In this document: positions 1-5,843 of the stretch, piece after piece
Numbering within the stretch: position 1 is the stretch's first letter
Layout: every line of letters starts with the position of its first letter
Assembly (NCBI GenBank): GCA_002402725.1
Contig: DHGL01000015.1
Span: forward strand, 1 to 6,499
Origin: Anaerolineaceae bacterium UBA4799
GTDB lineage: Bacteria; Chloroflexota; Anaerolineae; Anaerolineales; Anaerolineaceae
Direction: 5' to 3'
Length of the DNA stretch: 6,499 nucleotides
Notes under the pieces: model-generated
The model's input: only the letters and a program-made list of their open reading frames with translations
What the model was told of the DNA's origin: nothing
Databases searched by the model: none
Translations under genes and position numbers: made by a program

Positions 1-2742
1 GGCAACTTTGGCGAGCAGTTCGCGCGCGAAGGCGTTCTGCTGGTCAAGGGTCAAGCGCATGCCCAGGCCGAATTCGGCGTTATCTTCGAACAGCGAGTTT
101 GCCCAGGCGGGTCCGCGCCCCTGGTTGTTCACCGCCCACGGGGTGGTGGGCAGGTTGCCGCCGTAAATGGAGGAACAGCCGGTGGCATTGGCGACGATGG
201 TGCGGTCACCGAAAAGTTGGGTGACCAGTTTGATGTAAGGGGTCTCACCACAGCCGGCGCAAGCGCCGGAGAACTCGAACAGCGGTTCCATCAGCTGCGA
301 GTTCTTGACGGTCGTTGGCTGGAACAGGTCAGGGTCAGGCGCGGGGATGGAGAGGAAGTAATCCCAGTTTTTAGCTTCCTGCTCGCGCAGGGGCAGTTGT
401 GGTGCCATGTTGATGGCCTTGCGCAGCGGGTTGTTCTTATCGCGCGCCGGGCAGGCTTCAACACACAGGCTGCAGCCAGTGCAATCCTCTGGCGCCACCT
501 GGATGGTGAACTTCATATCCGGCAGCTCCTTGAACTTGGCGTCGATGGATTTAAAGGTTGGCGGAGCGTCCTTTAGGAAGGCGGGGTCGTACACCTTCTC
601 GCGGATGACGGCGTGGGGGCACACAAAGGCGCATTTGCCGCACTGGATGCACAGGTCGGTTTCCCAAACCGGTATCTCAAGCGCGATGTTGCGTTTCTCC
701 CAGCGCGTGGTGGCGGAGGGGTAAGTGCCATCCACGGGGAAGGCACTGACCGGCAGCTCCTCGCCTTTGAAGGCGATGATCGGGCCGAGTACGTCCACTA
801 CAAAATCGGGGGCTTCCGCCGGCACTGGCGGGCGGCGCTTGTACTTGCTGGTAGCGTTGGCGGGCACTTTCACCTCGTACAGGTTGGCGAGGGTCTGGTC
901 GACCGCCTCGTAGTTCTTCTGCACAACGGCTTCGCCGCGTTTGCCATAGGTCTTCTTGATGGATTTCTTGATCTCTTCGATGGCCTGCTCGCGCGGCAGC
1001 ACCCCGCTGATGGCAAAAAAGGCGGTCTGCATGATGGTGTTCACACGTCCGCCCATACCAGTTTTGGCGGCCACCTCGTTGGCATTGATCATGAAGAATT
1101 TGAGCTTCTTCTCGATGATCTCCTGCTGTACTTCGATGGGGAGTTTGTCCCACACCTCGTCCTGGTCATAAACGCTGTTGAGCAGGAAGATGGCGCCGGG
1201 CGCGGCGAACTTGAGCATATCCAGCCACTCCAGAAAACTGAACTGGTGGCAGGCGACGAACTGGGCATCTTCAAGCTCAATGAGGTAAGGGGCGCGAATC
1301 TGGTTGGGTCCAAAGCGTAAATGCGAGATGGTAACCGATCCGGATTTTTTGGAGTCGTAATAGAAGAATCCCTGCGCATCGTTGTTGGTCTCTTCGCCAA
1401 TGATCTTGATGGAGTTCTTGTTGGCGCCGACGGTGCCATCTGAACCCAGGCCAAAGAACACGCAGCGGATGGTCTTCTCATCCGCGATGGAGAACTTGCG
1501 GTCATATTCCAGGCTGGTATGGGTGACATCATCGATGATGCCCACGGTGAAGTGGTTCTTGGGGTCGGCTTTGACCATTTCGTTGAAAACGCCATTGACC
1601 ATGGCGGGAGTGAACTCTTTGGAGGAGAGCCCGTAGCGACCGCCGATGATGCGGGGCGCAACTTTGAAAGGCGACTTGCCGGTCGCGAGGGTTTCGTTGA
1701 TAGCGGTGACCACGTCCTGGTAGAGCGGTTCGCCGATGGCGCCGGGCTCTTTGGTGCGGTCGAGCACCGCGATGGTCTTGACCGAGGTGGGCAGAGCGGC
1801 GATGAAATGTTCAACTGAGAAGGGACGATAAAGGCGCACATTGACCACGCCGACCTTACGGCCCTGTTTATTAAGGAATTTCACGGTCTCTTCAGCGGTT
1901 TCAGCGCCGGAACCCATGATGACCAGCACTTCAGTGGCATCTGGCGCCCCAACGTAATCGAAGAGGTGGTAACTTCTGCCGGTGAGTTTGGCGAATTTAT
2001 CCATGGCTTTCTGGACGATGGCAGGCGTCTGTGTATAAAAGCGGTTGGCGGTTTCGCGTCCCTGGAAGAAGACATCGGGGTTCTGAGCGGTGCCGCGGAT
2101 GACCGGGCGCTCGGGAGAAAGAGCGCGGGCGCGCACAGCGGTGATGAGTTTTTCATCGATCATGGCTTTGAGGTCGTCTTCGCACAGGCGCTCGATTTTG
2201 TTGACCTCGGCGGAGGTGCGGAAACCGTCGAAGAAATGCACGAAGGGTACGCGCGCTTCGAGGGTGGCAGTATTGGCGATCAACGCCTGGTCTTGCGCGG
2301 TCTGCACGGAATCTGATGCCAGGAAGGCAAAACCGGTCTGGCGGGCTGCCATTACATCAGAATGGTCGCCATAAATGGAGAGCGCGTGCGTGGCGATGGT
2401 GCGCGCGGCCACGTGGAACACGGTGGCGGTGAGCTCGCCGGCAATTTTGTACATATTGGGGATCATCAACAGCAGCCCCTGCGAGGCAGTGAAGGTGGTG
2501 CTCAGCGCGCCGGCTTGCAGCGCGCCGTGTACAGCACCGGCGGCGCCGCCCTCCGATTGCATCTCGACCACTGTCGGCACGGTGCCCCACAGGTTGCGCA
2601 CGCCGGCAGCCATCCAGGCATCGGCAAATTCGCCCATGCTCGAGGAGGGGGTGATGGGGTAAATCGCGATGACTTCCGCCAGGCGGTAAGCGATATTCGC
2701 CACCGCTTCGTTGGCGTCTATAGTGATCAGTTCTCTTTTCAT
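1..2742 (-). CDS. nifJ: Pyruvate:ferredoxin (flavodoxin) oxidoreductase, single-chain, C-terminus cut by the window edge
   Basis: This enzyme oxidatively decarboxylates pyruvate with CoA to acetyl-CoA and CO2 and reduces ferredoxin, in the cytoplasm. The frame is open for 914 codons with no stop, from ATG 2742-2740 to base 1. Single-chain family members are about 1170-1200 residues, so roughly 260-290 are missing. Visible in order: the N-terminal TPP/pyruvate domain with YPITPSS (residues 28-34, Thr31), Glu64 in VVEMQSEGG, and Arg114; domain II and the CoA-binding region near 255-400; the gamma domain with GMGGRV (562-567); a two-cluster ferredoxin domain with Cys698/701/704/708 and Cys754/757/760/764; and the start of the C-terminal TPP domain with Cys828/831 in CAGCGE and Cys856 in GCSS. 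Thr31, Glu64 and Arg114 sit at the numbers I recall for the Desulfovibrio africanus enzyme. The fourth ligand of the proximal cluster and the Mg-TPP residues lie beyond base 1. GGAGT, 5 nt before the ATG, supports the start. Confidence 0.97.
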   Translation of the reverse strand, partial: MKRELITIDANEAVANIAYRLAEVIAIYPITPSSSMGEFADAWMAAGVRNLWGTVPTVVEMQSEGGAAGAVHGALQAGALSTTFTASQGLLLMIPNMYKIAGELTATVFHVAARTIATHALSIYGDHSDVMAARQTGFAFLASDSVQTAQDQALIANTATLEARVPFVHFFDGFRTSAEVNKIERLCEDDLKAMIDEKLITAVRARALSPERPVIRGTAQNPDVFFQGRETANRFYTQTPAIVQKAMDKFAKLTGRSYHLFDYVGAPDATEVLVIMGSGAETAEETVKFLNKQGRKVGVVNVRLYRPFSVEHFIAALPTSVKTIAVLDRTKEPGAIGEPLYQDVVTAINETLATGKSPFKVAPRIIGGRYGLSSKEFTPAMVNGVFNEMVKADPKNHFTVGIIDDVTHTSLEYDRKFSIADEKTIRCVFFGLGSDGTVGANKNSIKIIGEETNNDAQGFFYYDSKKSGSVTISHLRFGPNQIRAPYLIELEDAQFVACHQFSFLEWLDMLKFAAPGAIFLLNSVYDQDEVWDKLPIEVQQEIIEKKLKFFMINANEVAAKTGMGGRVNTIMQTAFFAISGVLPREQAIEEIKKSIKKTYGKRGEAVVQKNYEAVDQTLANLYEVKVPANATSKYKRRPPVPAEAPDFVVDVLGPIIAFKGEELPVSAFPVDGTYPSATTRWEKRNIALEIPVWETDLCIQCGKCAFVCPHAVIREKVYDPAFLKDAPPTFKSIDAKFKELPDMKFTIQVAPEDCTGCSLCVEACPARDKNNPLRKAINMAPQLPLREQEAKNWDYFLSIPAPDPDLFQPTTVKNSQLMEPLFEFSGACAGCGETPYIKLVTQLFGDRTIVANATGCSSIYGGNLPTTPWAVNNQGRGPAWANSLFEDNAEFGLGMRLTLDQQNAFARELLAKVA

Positions 2743-2747
2743 GTTCA

Positions 2748-2752
2748 ACTCC
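2748..2752 (-). promoter_or_regulatory. Ribosome binding site of nifJ
   Basis: On the minus strand GGAGT lies 5 nt before the ATG at 2742-2740. No other in-frame start with a comparable site precedes the conserved N-terminus, so this fixes the nifJ start. Confidence 0.75.
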
Positions 2753-2801
2753 AGTTGATTGGTGATAGGCGTTCAGCCTTAATCGTCAGGTAATCGCCAG
2801 G

Positions 2802-2807
2802 ATTATA
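2802..2807 (-). promoter_or_regulatory. nifJ: Probable -10 box of the nifJ promoter
   Basis: The minus strand carries a perfect TATAAT here, which would start transcription near 2795 and give a leader of about 53 nt. No good TTGACA-like hexamer lies 16-18 bp upstream, and there is no TG extension. The promoter may therefore depend on an activator, perhaps one binding the direct repeats just upstream. This is seen as a sequence match only. Confidence 0.45.
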
Positions 2808-2829
2808 ACCCAAAAACACTCCGATTTAG

Positions 2830-2862
2830 CCCATTAAACACCCATTAAAACGCCATTCAAAC
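2830..2862 (-). repeat. Three 11-bp direct repeats upstream of the nifJ -10 box
   Basis: On the plus strand the units are CCCATTAAACA (2830-2840), CCCATTAAAAC (2841-2851) and GCCATTCAAAC (2852-2862). They share an xCCATTxAA core with an 11-bp period, close to one helical turn. Relative to the TATAAT they span about -35 to -67, where an activator or a repressor array would sit. I do not recognise the motif. The repeats are seen directly; their role as a binding site is inference. Confidence 0.5.
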
Positions 2863-2903
2863 ATTCACGGATTCAAAGCTGCCAAATGTCATACTGCTTT
2901 TGG

Positions 2904-3431
2904 TCAGGGCATCAGGTGACGTGCGAGCATGAGTACGGCGAGGGTTTTACTGTCCCGAATCTCCCCGCTCCTGACCATGTCAAGCGTATCCGCCAGGGAA
3001 ATTTTGATGACATTGAGGAACTCGTCAGCGTCGGGCGTGAGCGGGTCAGCGTGGAGATCTCGCGCCAGGTAGCAATACATGTACTCGCTGGCGTAACCCG
3101 GTGACATGTAAAAGCTACCGAGCGCCTGCCATGAACCGGCACCCATGCCGATTTCTTCCCGCAGCTCGCGTTGTGCGGTGAGCAGGGGGGCTTCACCATC
3201 TTCAATCTTGCCGGCGGGAAGTTCCAGCAGTTCAGCCCGGGCGCCGATGCGGTACTGCCTGACAAAGTGAATGTACCCATCGCTATCCAGGGGCAGGATG
3301 GTGACGGCATCCTGGATATCGATAAGGTCAAAAACGCGTGACTTTCCGTTAGGAAAGGACAGGTCGACGAGTTTGACGGTGAATAACGCGGTGCGGTGTG
3401 CGACGGACTCGTGATTGATGGTATAGGCCAT
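2904..3431 (-). CDS. Nudix hydrolase, ADP-ribose pyrophosphatase type
   Basis: The 175-residue protein has a perfect Nudix box (GX5EX7REUXEEXGU) at residues 74-96, beginning GKIEDGE and ending RELREEIGM. Its glutamates bind the catalytic divalent metals. The surroundings fit the ADP-ribose/nucleotide-sugar pyrophosphatase branch: RQYR at 58-61, ELPAGKIE leading into the box, and FYMSPGYASE about 11 residues after it. The likely reaction is ADP-ribose to AMP and ribose 5-phosphate, in the cytoplasm, but substrate cannot be fixed from sequence. The length is typical. The ATG at 3431-3429 is preceded by AGAGG with a 9-nt gap. Upstream is the terminator of the lipoprotein gene; downstream, 161 bp away, is nifJ on the same strand with no clear terminator between them. 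Confidence 0.92.
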   Translation of the reverse strand: MAYTINHESVAHRTALFTVKLVDLSFPNGKSRVFDLIDIQDAVTILPLDSDGYIHFVRQYRIGARAELLELPAGKIEDGEAPLLTAQRELREEIGMGAGSWQALGSFYMSPGYASEYMYCYLARDLHADPLTPDADEFLNVIKISLADTLDMVRSGEIRDSKTLAVLMLARHLMP

Positions 3432-3492
3432 GGATGTGAACCTCTTTTCGTTGCAGGATGTAGCGCTCTGCGAATGATTGCAGGGCTGTTTA

Positions 3493-3501
3493 ATTATGGC
3501 A
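3493..3501 (-). promoter_or_regulatory. Possible extended -10 promoter of the Nudix gene
   Basis: The minus strand reads TGCCATAAT, a TGn-extended -10 with a 5/6 hexamer, starting transcription about 55 nt before the Nudix ATG. It lies immediately after the terminator of the upstream lipoprotein gene, where a new transcription unit would need a promoter. No convincing -35 box is visible. Confidence 0.35.
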
Positions 3502-3504
3502 CAG

Positions 3505-3540
3505 GTTAAACAAAAGGCTTTCCCTGTTCCAGGAAAGCCT
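3505..3540 (-). terminator. Intrinsic terminator of the LysM lipoprotein gene
   Basis: A perfect 9-bp inverted repeat, AGGCTTTCC (3515-3523) and GGAAAGCCT (3532-3540), encloses an 8-nt loop. On the minus strand it is followed at once by a T-rich run, TTTTGTTTAA (3514-3505). It begins 24 nt after the TAA of the lipoprotein gene. The reverse orientation lacks a matching T tract, so it should act on minus-strand transcripts only, and it separates the lipoprotein gene from the Nudix gene. Confidence 0.85.
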
Positions 3541-3563
3541 CGTGATTGATCATGGGCGAGGAA

Positions 3564-4208
3564 TTACGGGATGTGCAGCACCTGGCCGGGTTTCAGAGAC
3601 GAGCCTTCCTCCAAATCATTGGCGTCGTAAATGGCTTCGGGACTGACGTCTCCAAAGTAGCAGGCAACCTTGCCGATGGAATCACCGGCGACGACCGTGT
3701 AATCGGTGGGGTGAGCACGCAGCGCGCGCGTTCCATCGAAGGGCTTGCCGCTCTGCGGGATGGTCAGCCGGTCACCCACCTGGGCGTAATAATCCACCCC
3801 CAGGCCGTTGACGGCAAGGAACTCGCTGGCGTTTATGTTCAAACGCCGCGCGATGCAGAACAGGAACTCATCTTTTTGGATGGTGTAGGTGGAAGGCAGT
3901 CCGGGAGTGGGCTCAGGTTCAGGTTCCTTTTCCTCCGGTTTCGGCATGGCGGTGGGTTTGGCTGTGGGCTGCGTTTGGGCAGGGACCTGGGCTTTCTGGC
4001 CGCCGGTCGCGTTTGCAGCCGCCTGGGCAGTCTGCGTGGCTGCCAGGATATCGACCATAATTTGGGATTGGGTGGTAACAGGGAAAGGTATCTCGCCTTC
4101 CGTTCCCGCGAGGTCACGTGGGGCACGGGTGGCAGAGCGTTCGCAGGCCGTCAACAACAAAGCGCCAACCGCCAGGATAATTATCAAACCAAGGGTTCGT
4201 TTTTTCAT
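3564..4208 (-). CDS. Secreted lipoprotein with two LysM domains
   Basis: The 214-residue protein starts with a lipoprotein signal peptide: MKKR, a hydrophobic stretch at 5-20 and the lipobox LTAC with Cys22 as the lipidated residue. An Ala/Gln/Thr-rich segment follows, then a Pro/Lys/Glu-rich spacer (about 75-105, with PEPEPTP) of the kind that spans a cell-wall layer. Two LysM modules end the chain: about 107-151 (STYTIQKDEF to DRLTIP) and 169-213 (DYTVVAGDSI to GQVLHIP). LysM modules bind N-acetylglucosamine glycans such as peptidoglycan, so the protein is probably a wall-associated surface lipoprotein; no catalytic domain is present. Besides Cys22 the only cysteines are Cys118 and Cys183, one per LysM module. 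The start is secure, with AAGGAG 7 nt before the ATG. A terminator follows the stop by 24 nt, so the gene is probably monocistronic. Confidence 0.9.
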   Translation of the reverse strand: MKKRTLGLIIILAVGALLLTACERSATRAPRDLAGTEGEIPFPVTTQSQIMVDILAATQTAQAAANATGGQKAQVPAQTQPTAKPTAMPKPEEKEPEPEPTPGLPSTYTIQKDEFLFCIARRLNINASEFLAVNGLGVDYYAQVGDRLTIPQSGKPFDGTRALRAHPTDYTVVAGDSIGKVACYFGDVSPEAIYDANDLEEGSSLKPGQVLHIP

Positions 4209-4215
4209 CTTGCAT

Positions 4216-4221
4216 CTCCTT
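4216..4221 (-). promoter_or_regulatory. Ribosome binding site of the LysM lipoprotein gene
   Basis: The minus strand carries a perfect AAGGAG 7 nt before the ATG at 4208-4206. The ATG that directly follows AAGGAG is in another frame and too close to be used. Confidence 0.85.
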
Positions 4222-4362
4222 ATCCTTACCGCAGGCGCGGGTTAAAATCGTCAAAAACACCTGCGGTGTGATAATATGTGTGGGGTTGCCGTGGCAGTAG
4301 AAGCGCGCGACAACCGGGCAGAACATGTGCTAGTTTTGTTGCAATCATTATGCCAATTTAAT

Positions 4363-4366
4363 GGAG
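4363..4366 (+). promoter_or_regulatory. Ribosome binding site choosing the 4372 start
   Basis: GGAG lies 5 nt before ATG 4372. The in-frame ATG at 4276 would add 32 residues unlike the family and has no Shine-Dalgarno sequence. The family normally begins with a K-x-YF-x-x-SI strand, which matches the 4372 start. Confidence 0.75.
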
Positions 4367-4371
4367 CCGCG

Positions 4372-4806
4372 ATGAAAGTTTATTTTTCCTGTTCGATCAC
4401 CGGCGGGAGGACTGAAGAAGCCGTTTACCAGGAAATTGTGAGAGAACTCGAAAGGTTGGGGCATGAAGTGCCTACAGCGCATCTTGCTTCTACTGAGGTG
4501 GTGGAGATCGATAAGGTGGTGGACCCTTTCGAGATTTTTGAACGCGATATGTCGTGGTTGCGGGAATGCGACGCGGTGGTGGCGGAAGTGTCTTCGCCTT
4601 CACACGGGGTGGGGTATGAGATCGCCTATGCCTTAGCGCTGGGAAAACCGGTGTTGTGCTGTTATCAGGCAGGCAGGAAAGTATCCAAAATCATCACCGG
4701 AAATACCAGCCCGGGGTTGTCAGTGATGACTTACACCGCAGAGGCAGATGCCCCCCGGGTGGTGAAAGGGTACATTCAGGGATTGAGCAATTTACGAGGT
4801 GATTAA
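4372..4806 (+). CDS. Nucleoside 2-deoxyribosyltransferase-fold protein, DNPH1/RCL-like (probable deoxynucleoside 5'-phosphate N-hydrolase)
   Basis: This 144-residue protein belongs to the nucleoside 2-deoxyribosyltransferase family, which cleaves the N-glycosidic bond of 2'-deoxynucleosides. It begins with the first beta strand and a phosphate-loop-like KVYFSCSITGGR (2-13). Asp59 lies in ERDMSWL, VVAEV is at 69-73, and PSHGVGYE (76-83) supplies the probable nucleophile Glu83. GRKVSKIITG (101-110) follows. This order and spacing match mammalian DNPH1/RCL (GSIRGGR, D-x-x-WL, VVAEV, PS-x-GVGYE, GR-x-x-S-x-x-I-x-G) better than classical transferases. DNPH1 hydrolyses dNMPs to deoxyribose 5-phosphate and base, so the same cytoplasmic role is inferred, perhaps removing modified dNMPs. 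GGAG sits 5 nt before the ATG. No terminator is evident before the next gene, so read-through is possible. Confidence 0.85.
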   Translation: MKVYFSCSITGGRTEEAVYQEIVRELERLGHEVPTAHLASTEVVEIDKVVDPFEIFERDMSWLRECDAVVAEVSSPSHGVGYEIAYALALGKPVLCCYQAGRKVSKIITGNTSPGLSVMTYTAEADAPRVVKGYIQGLSNLRGD

Positions 4807-4832
4807 GAGCGCGAATATAAACGTTCTATTAG

Positions 4833-4855
4833 AGTCAAACCCGCAACTATTGACT
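4833..4855 (+). promoter_or_regulatory. Inverted repeat overlapping the -35 box of the J-protein promoter
   Basis: AGTCAA (4833-4838) and TTGACT (4850-4855) are perfect 6-bp inverted arms separated by 11 bp. The right arm is the -35 hexamer itself, so a bound dimer would block polymerase. It does not match the CIRCE or HAIR heat-shock operators as I know them. The arms are short enough to arise by chance. Confidence 0.25.
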
Positions 4856-4879
4856 TTTCTCTTCGACAAAGAATACAAT
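4850..4879 (+). promoter_or_regulatory. Sigma70-type promoter of the J-protein/protease unit
   Basis: TTGACT (4850-4855) and TACAAT (4874-4879) each match the consensus at 5 of 6 positions and are 18 bp apart. Transcription should begin about 6-8 nt after the -10, at 4885-4887, which is the ATG of the J-protein gene (4886). This predicts a leaderless or near-leaderless transcript. Confidence 0.7.
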
Positions 4880-4885
4880 TAATGC

Positions 4886-5818
4886 ATGGAGTATAAGGAT
4901 TACTATCAAATTCTGGGGGTCGACCGCAAGGCCACCCCGGATGACATCAAGAAATCTTTCCGCAAGCTGGCAATGAAGTACCATCCTGACAGAAATAAGG
5001 ATAATAAGCAGGCGGAAGAAAAATTCAAAGAAATCAACGAGGCTTACGAAGTTCTAAGCGACCCCAAGAAGCGTGAGCGATATGACCAGTTGGGCAGTTC
5101 ATACCAGCAGTGGCAGCAGCGCGGCGGGAACCCCGGCAACTTCAACTGGAACGAGTGGTACACCAGCCAGGGTGGACGCGGGCAACAGGTGAACCCGGAG
5201 GACTTCGGTGATATCTTTGGCGGATTTTCCGATTTTTTCAGGGTGATCTTCGGCGGCATGCCGGTAAGCGGTCGGCAGTCAACCCGCCAACCCGGCCCCC
5301 AGCAGGCCGCGCAGGGACGCCGGCCAGCCAACTATGAACAAAAAGTGCAGATCACCCTCGAAGAAGCCTACCATGGCACGCAACGGTTGTTACAGATCAA
5401 CGAGCGGCGCATAGAGGTAAAAATCCCCGCCGGTGCCCGGAACGGCACAAAAGTGCGTGTGGCAGGAGCCGGCCCGGCTGATGCTTATGGTCGAGCGGCG
5501 GATATTTATCTGGTGATCGAACTGCTGCCACACGAGCGTTTCAAAATTAGCGGGTCTGACCTGACAACGGAAGTGAAGATCGATTACTTAACCGCGGTGC
5601 TGGGTGGTACGGTAACAGTGAACACGCTTGCCGGTGATGTGGTGCTCACCATCCCGCCGGGTACCCAGCCGGGGCAAAAATTTCGCCTCAGTGGCAGGGG
5701 CATGCCGGTGCTGAAATCTTCACAAACCTACGGCAACCTTTATGTACAGGTGAAGGTGGAACTTCCAAAAAAATTAACCGATAAACAGCGCAAACTGTTT
5801 GAACAACTACGTAATTAA
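4886..5818 (+). CDS. Class B (type II) J-domain co-chaperone, CbpA/DnaJ-like
   Basis: The 310-residue co-chaperone should stimulate the ATPase of DnaK (Hsp70) and deliver unfolded clients, in the cytoplasm. The J domain covers about 5-67, opening with DYYQILGV and carrying the essential HPD at 33-35. A linker at about 70-125 replaces a classic G/F region and is rich in Gln, Trp, Asn and Gly, with [10 protein letters not shown] at 109-118. The two C-terminal client-binding barrels cover about 150-215 and 220-295 and end in [11 protein letters not shown]. No CXXCXGXG zinc repeats are present, so this is a CbpA-type J protein and not canonical DnaJ. The ATG at 4886 gives the standard N-terminus (MEYKDYY). 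The bases before it hold a -10 box and no Shine-Dalgarno sequence. The HtrA gene follows 25 bp after the TAA, suggesting an operon. Neither dnaK nor grpE is in the window. Confidence 0.95.
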   Translation: MEYKDYYQILGVDRKATPDDIKKSFRKLAMKYHPDRNKDNKQAEEKFKEINEAYEVLSDPKKRERYDQLGSSYQQWQQRGGNPGNFNWNEWYTSQGGRGQQVNPEDFGDIFGGFSDFFRVIFGGMPVSGRQSTRQPGPQQAAQGRRPANYEQKVQITLEEAYHGTQRLLQINERRIEVKIPAGARNGTKVRVAGAGPADAYGRAADIYLVIELLPHERFKISGSDLTTEVKIDYLTAVLGGTVTVNTLAGDVVLTIPPGTQPGQKFRLSGRGMPVLKSSQTYGNLYVQVKVELPKKLTDKQRKLFEQLRN

Positions 5819-5829
5819 CTATTGAAAGT

Positions 5830-5835
5830 AAGAGG
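5830..5835 (+). promoter_or_regulatory. Ribosome binding site of the HtrA-type gene
   Basis: AAGAGG lies 8 nt before ATG 5844, within the 25-bp gap after the J-protein stop. No promoter or terminator is visible in that gap. Confidence 0.7.
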
Positions 5836-5843
5836 CTTATACT

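Larger units (their letters stand above)
4209..4371. promoter_or_regulatory. Divergent intergenic region with a palindrome and overlapping -10-like boxes
   Basis: The region separates the minus-strand lipoprotein gene from the plus-strand DNPH1-like gene. On the plus strand TGTGATAAT (4267-4275) looks like an extended -10. On the minus strand TATTAT (4276-4271) overlaps it. The palindrome ACACC-TGC-GGTGT (4257-4269) abuts both and could be an operator. An inverted 8-mer pair, ACCGCAGG (4228-4235) and CCTGCGGT (4260-4267), shares its right arm. A minus-strand TTGACG (4254-4249) lacks a good -10 partner. Motifs are seen; promoter function is inferred. Confidence 0.3.

Noticed and set aside
613..1320. 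235-codon plus-strand open frame
   Set aside because: It is antisense to nifJ, whose minus-strand frame shows continuous conserved motifs. The plus-strand translation resembles no family and reflects the codon bias of nifJ.
1089..1841. 250-codon minus-strand open frame
   Set aside because: It lies in another frame of nifJ and gives a Ser/Arg/Pro-rich low-complexity product typical of a shadow frame. The true frame reads conserved PFOR sequence throughout.
2871..2903. Possible terminator after the Nudix gene (CCAAA/TTTGG hairpin)
   Set aside because: The stem is only 5 bp, AT-rich, with a 12-nt loop and no following T tract on the minus strand.
3546..4271. 241-codon plus-strand open frame
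   Set aside because: It is antisense to the LysM lipoprotein, which has a strong Shine-Dalgarno sequence, a lipobox, two LysM modules and its own terminator. The plus-strand product is Gly/Arg-rich with no recognisable motif.
4276..4371. N-terminal extension of the DNPH1-like gene from ATG 4276
   Set aside because: The extra 32 residues do not fit the family, there is no Shine-Dalgarno sequence, and the region overlaps the probable promoter. ATG 4372 has GGAG at 5 nt.
4807..4885. CIRCE or HAIR heat-shock operator upstream of the J-protein gene
   Set aside because: Neither the CIRCE arms (TTAGCACTC/GAGTGCTAA) nor the HAIR arms (CTTGAGT/ACTCAAG) are present. Only a shorter, different inverted repeat is seen.
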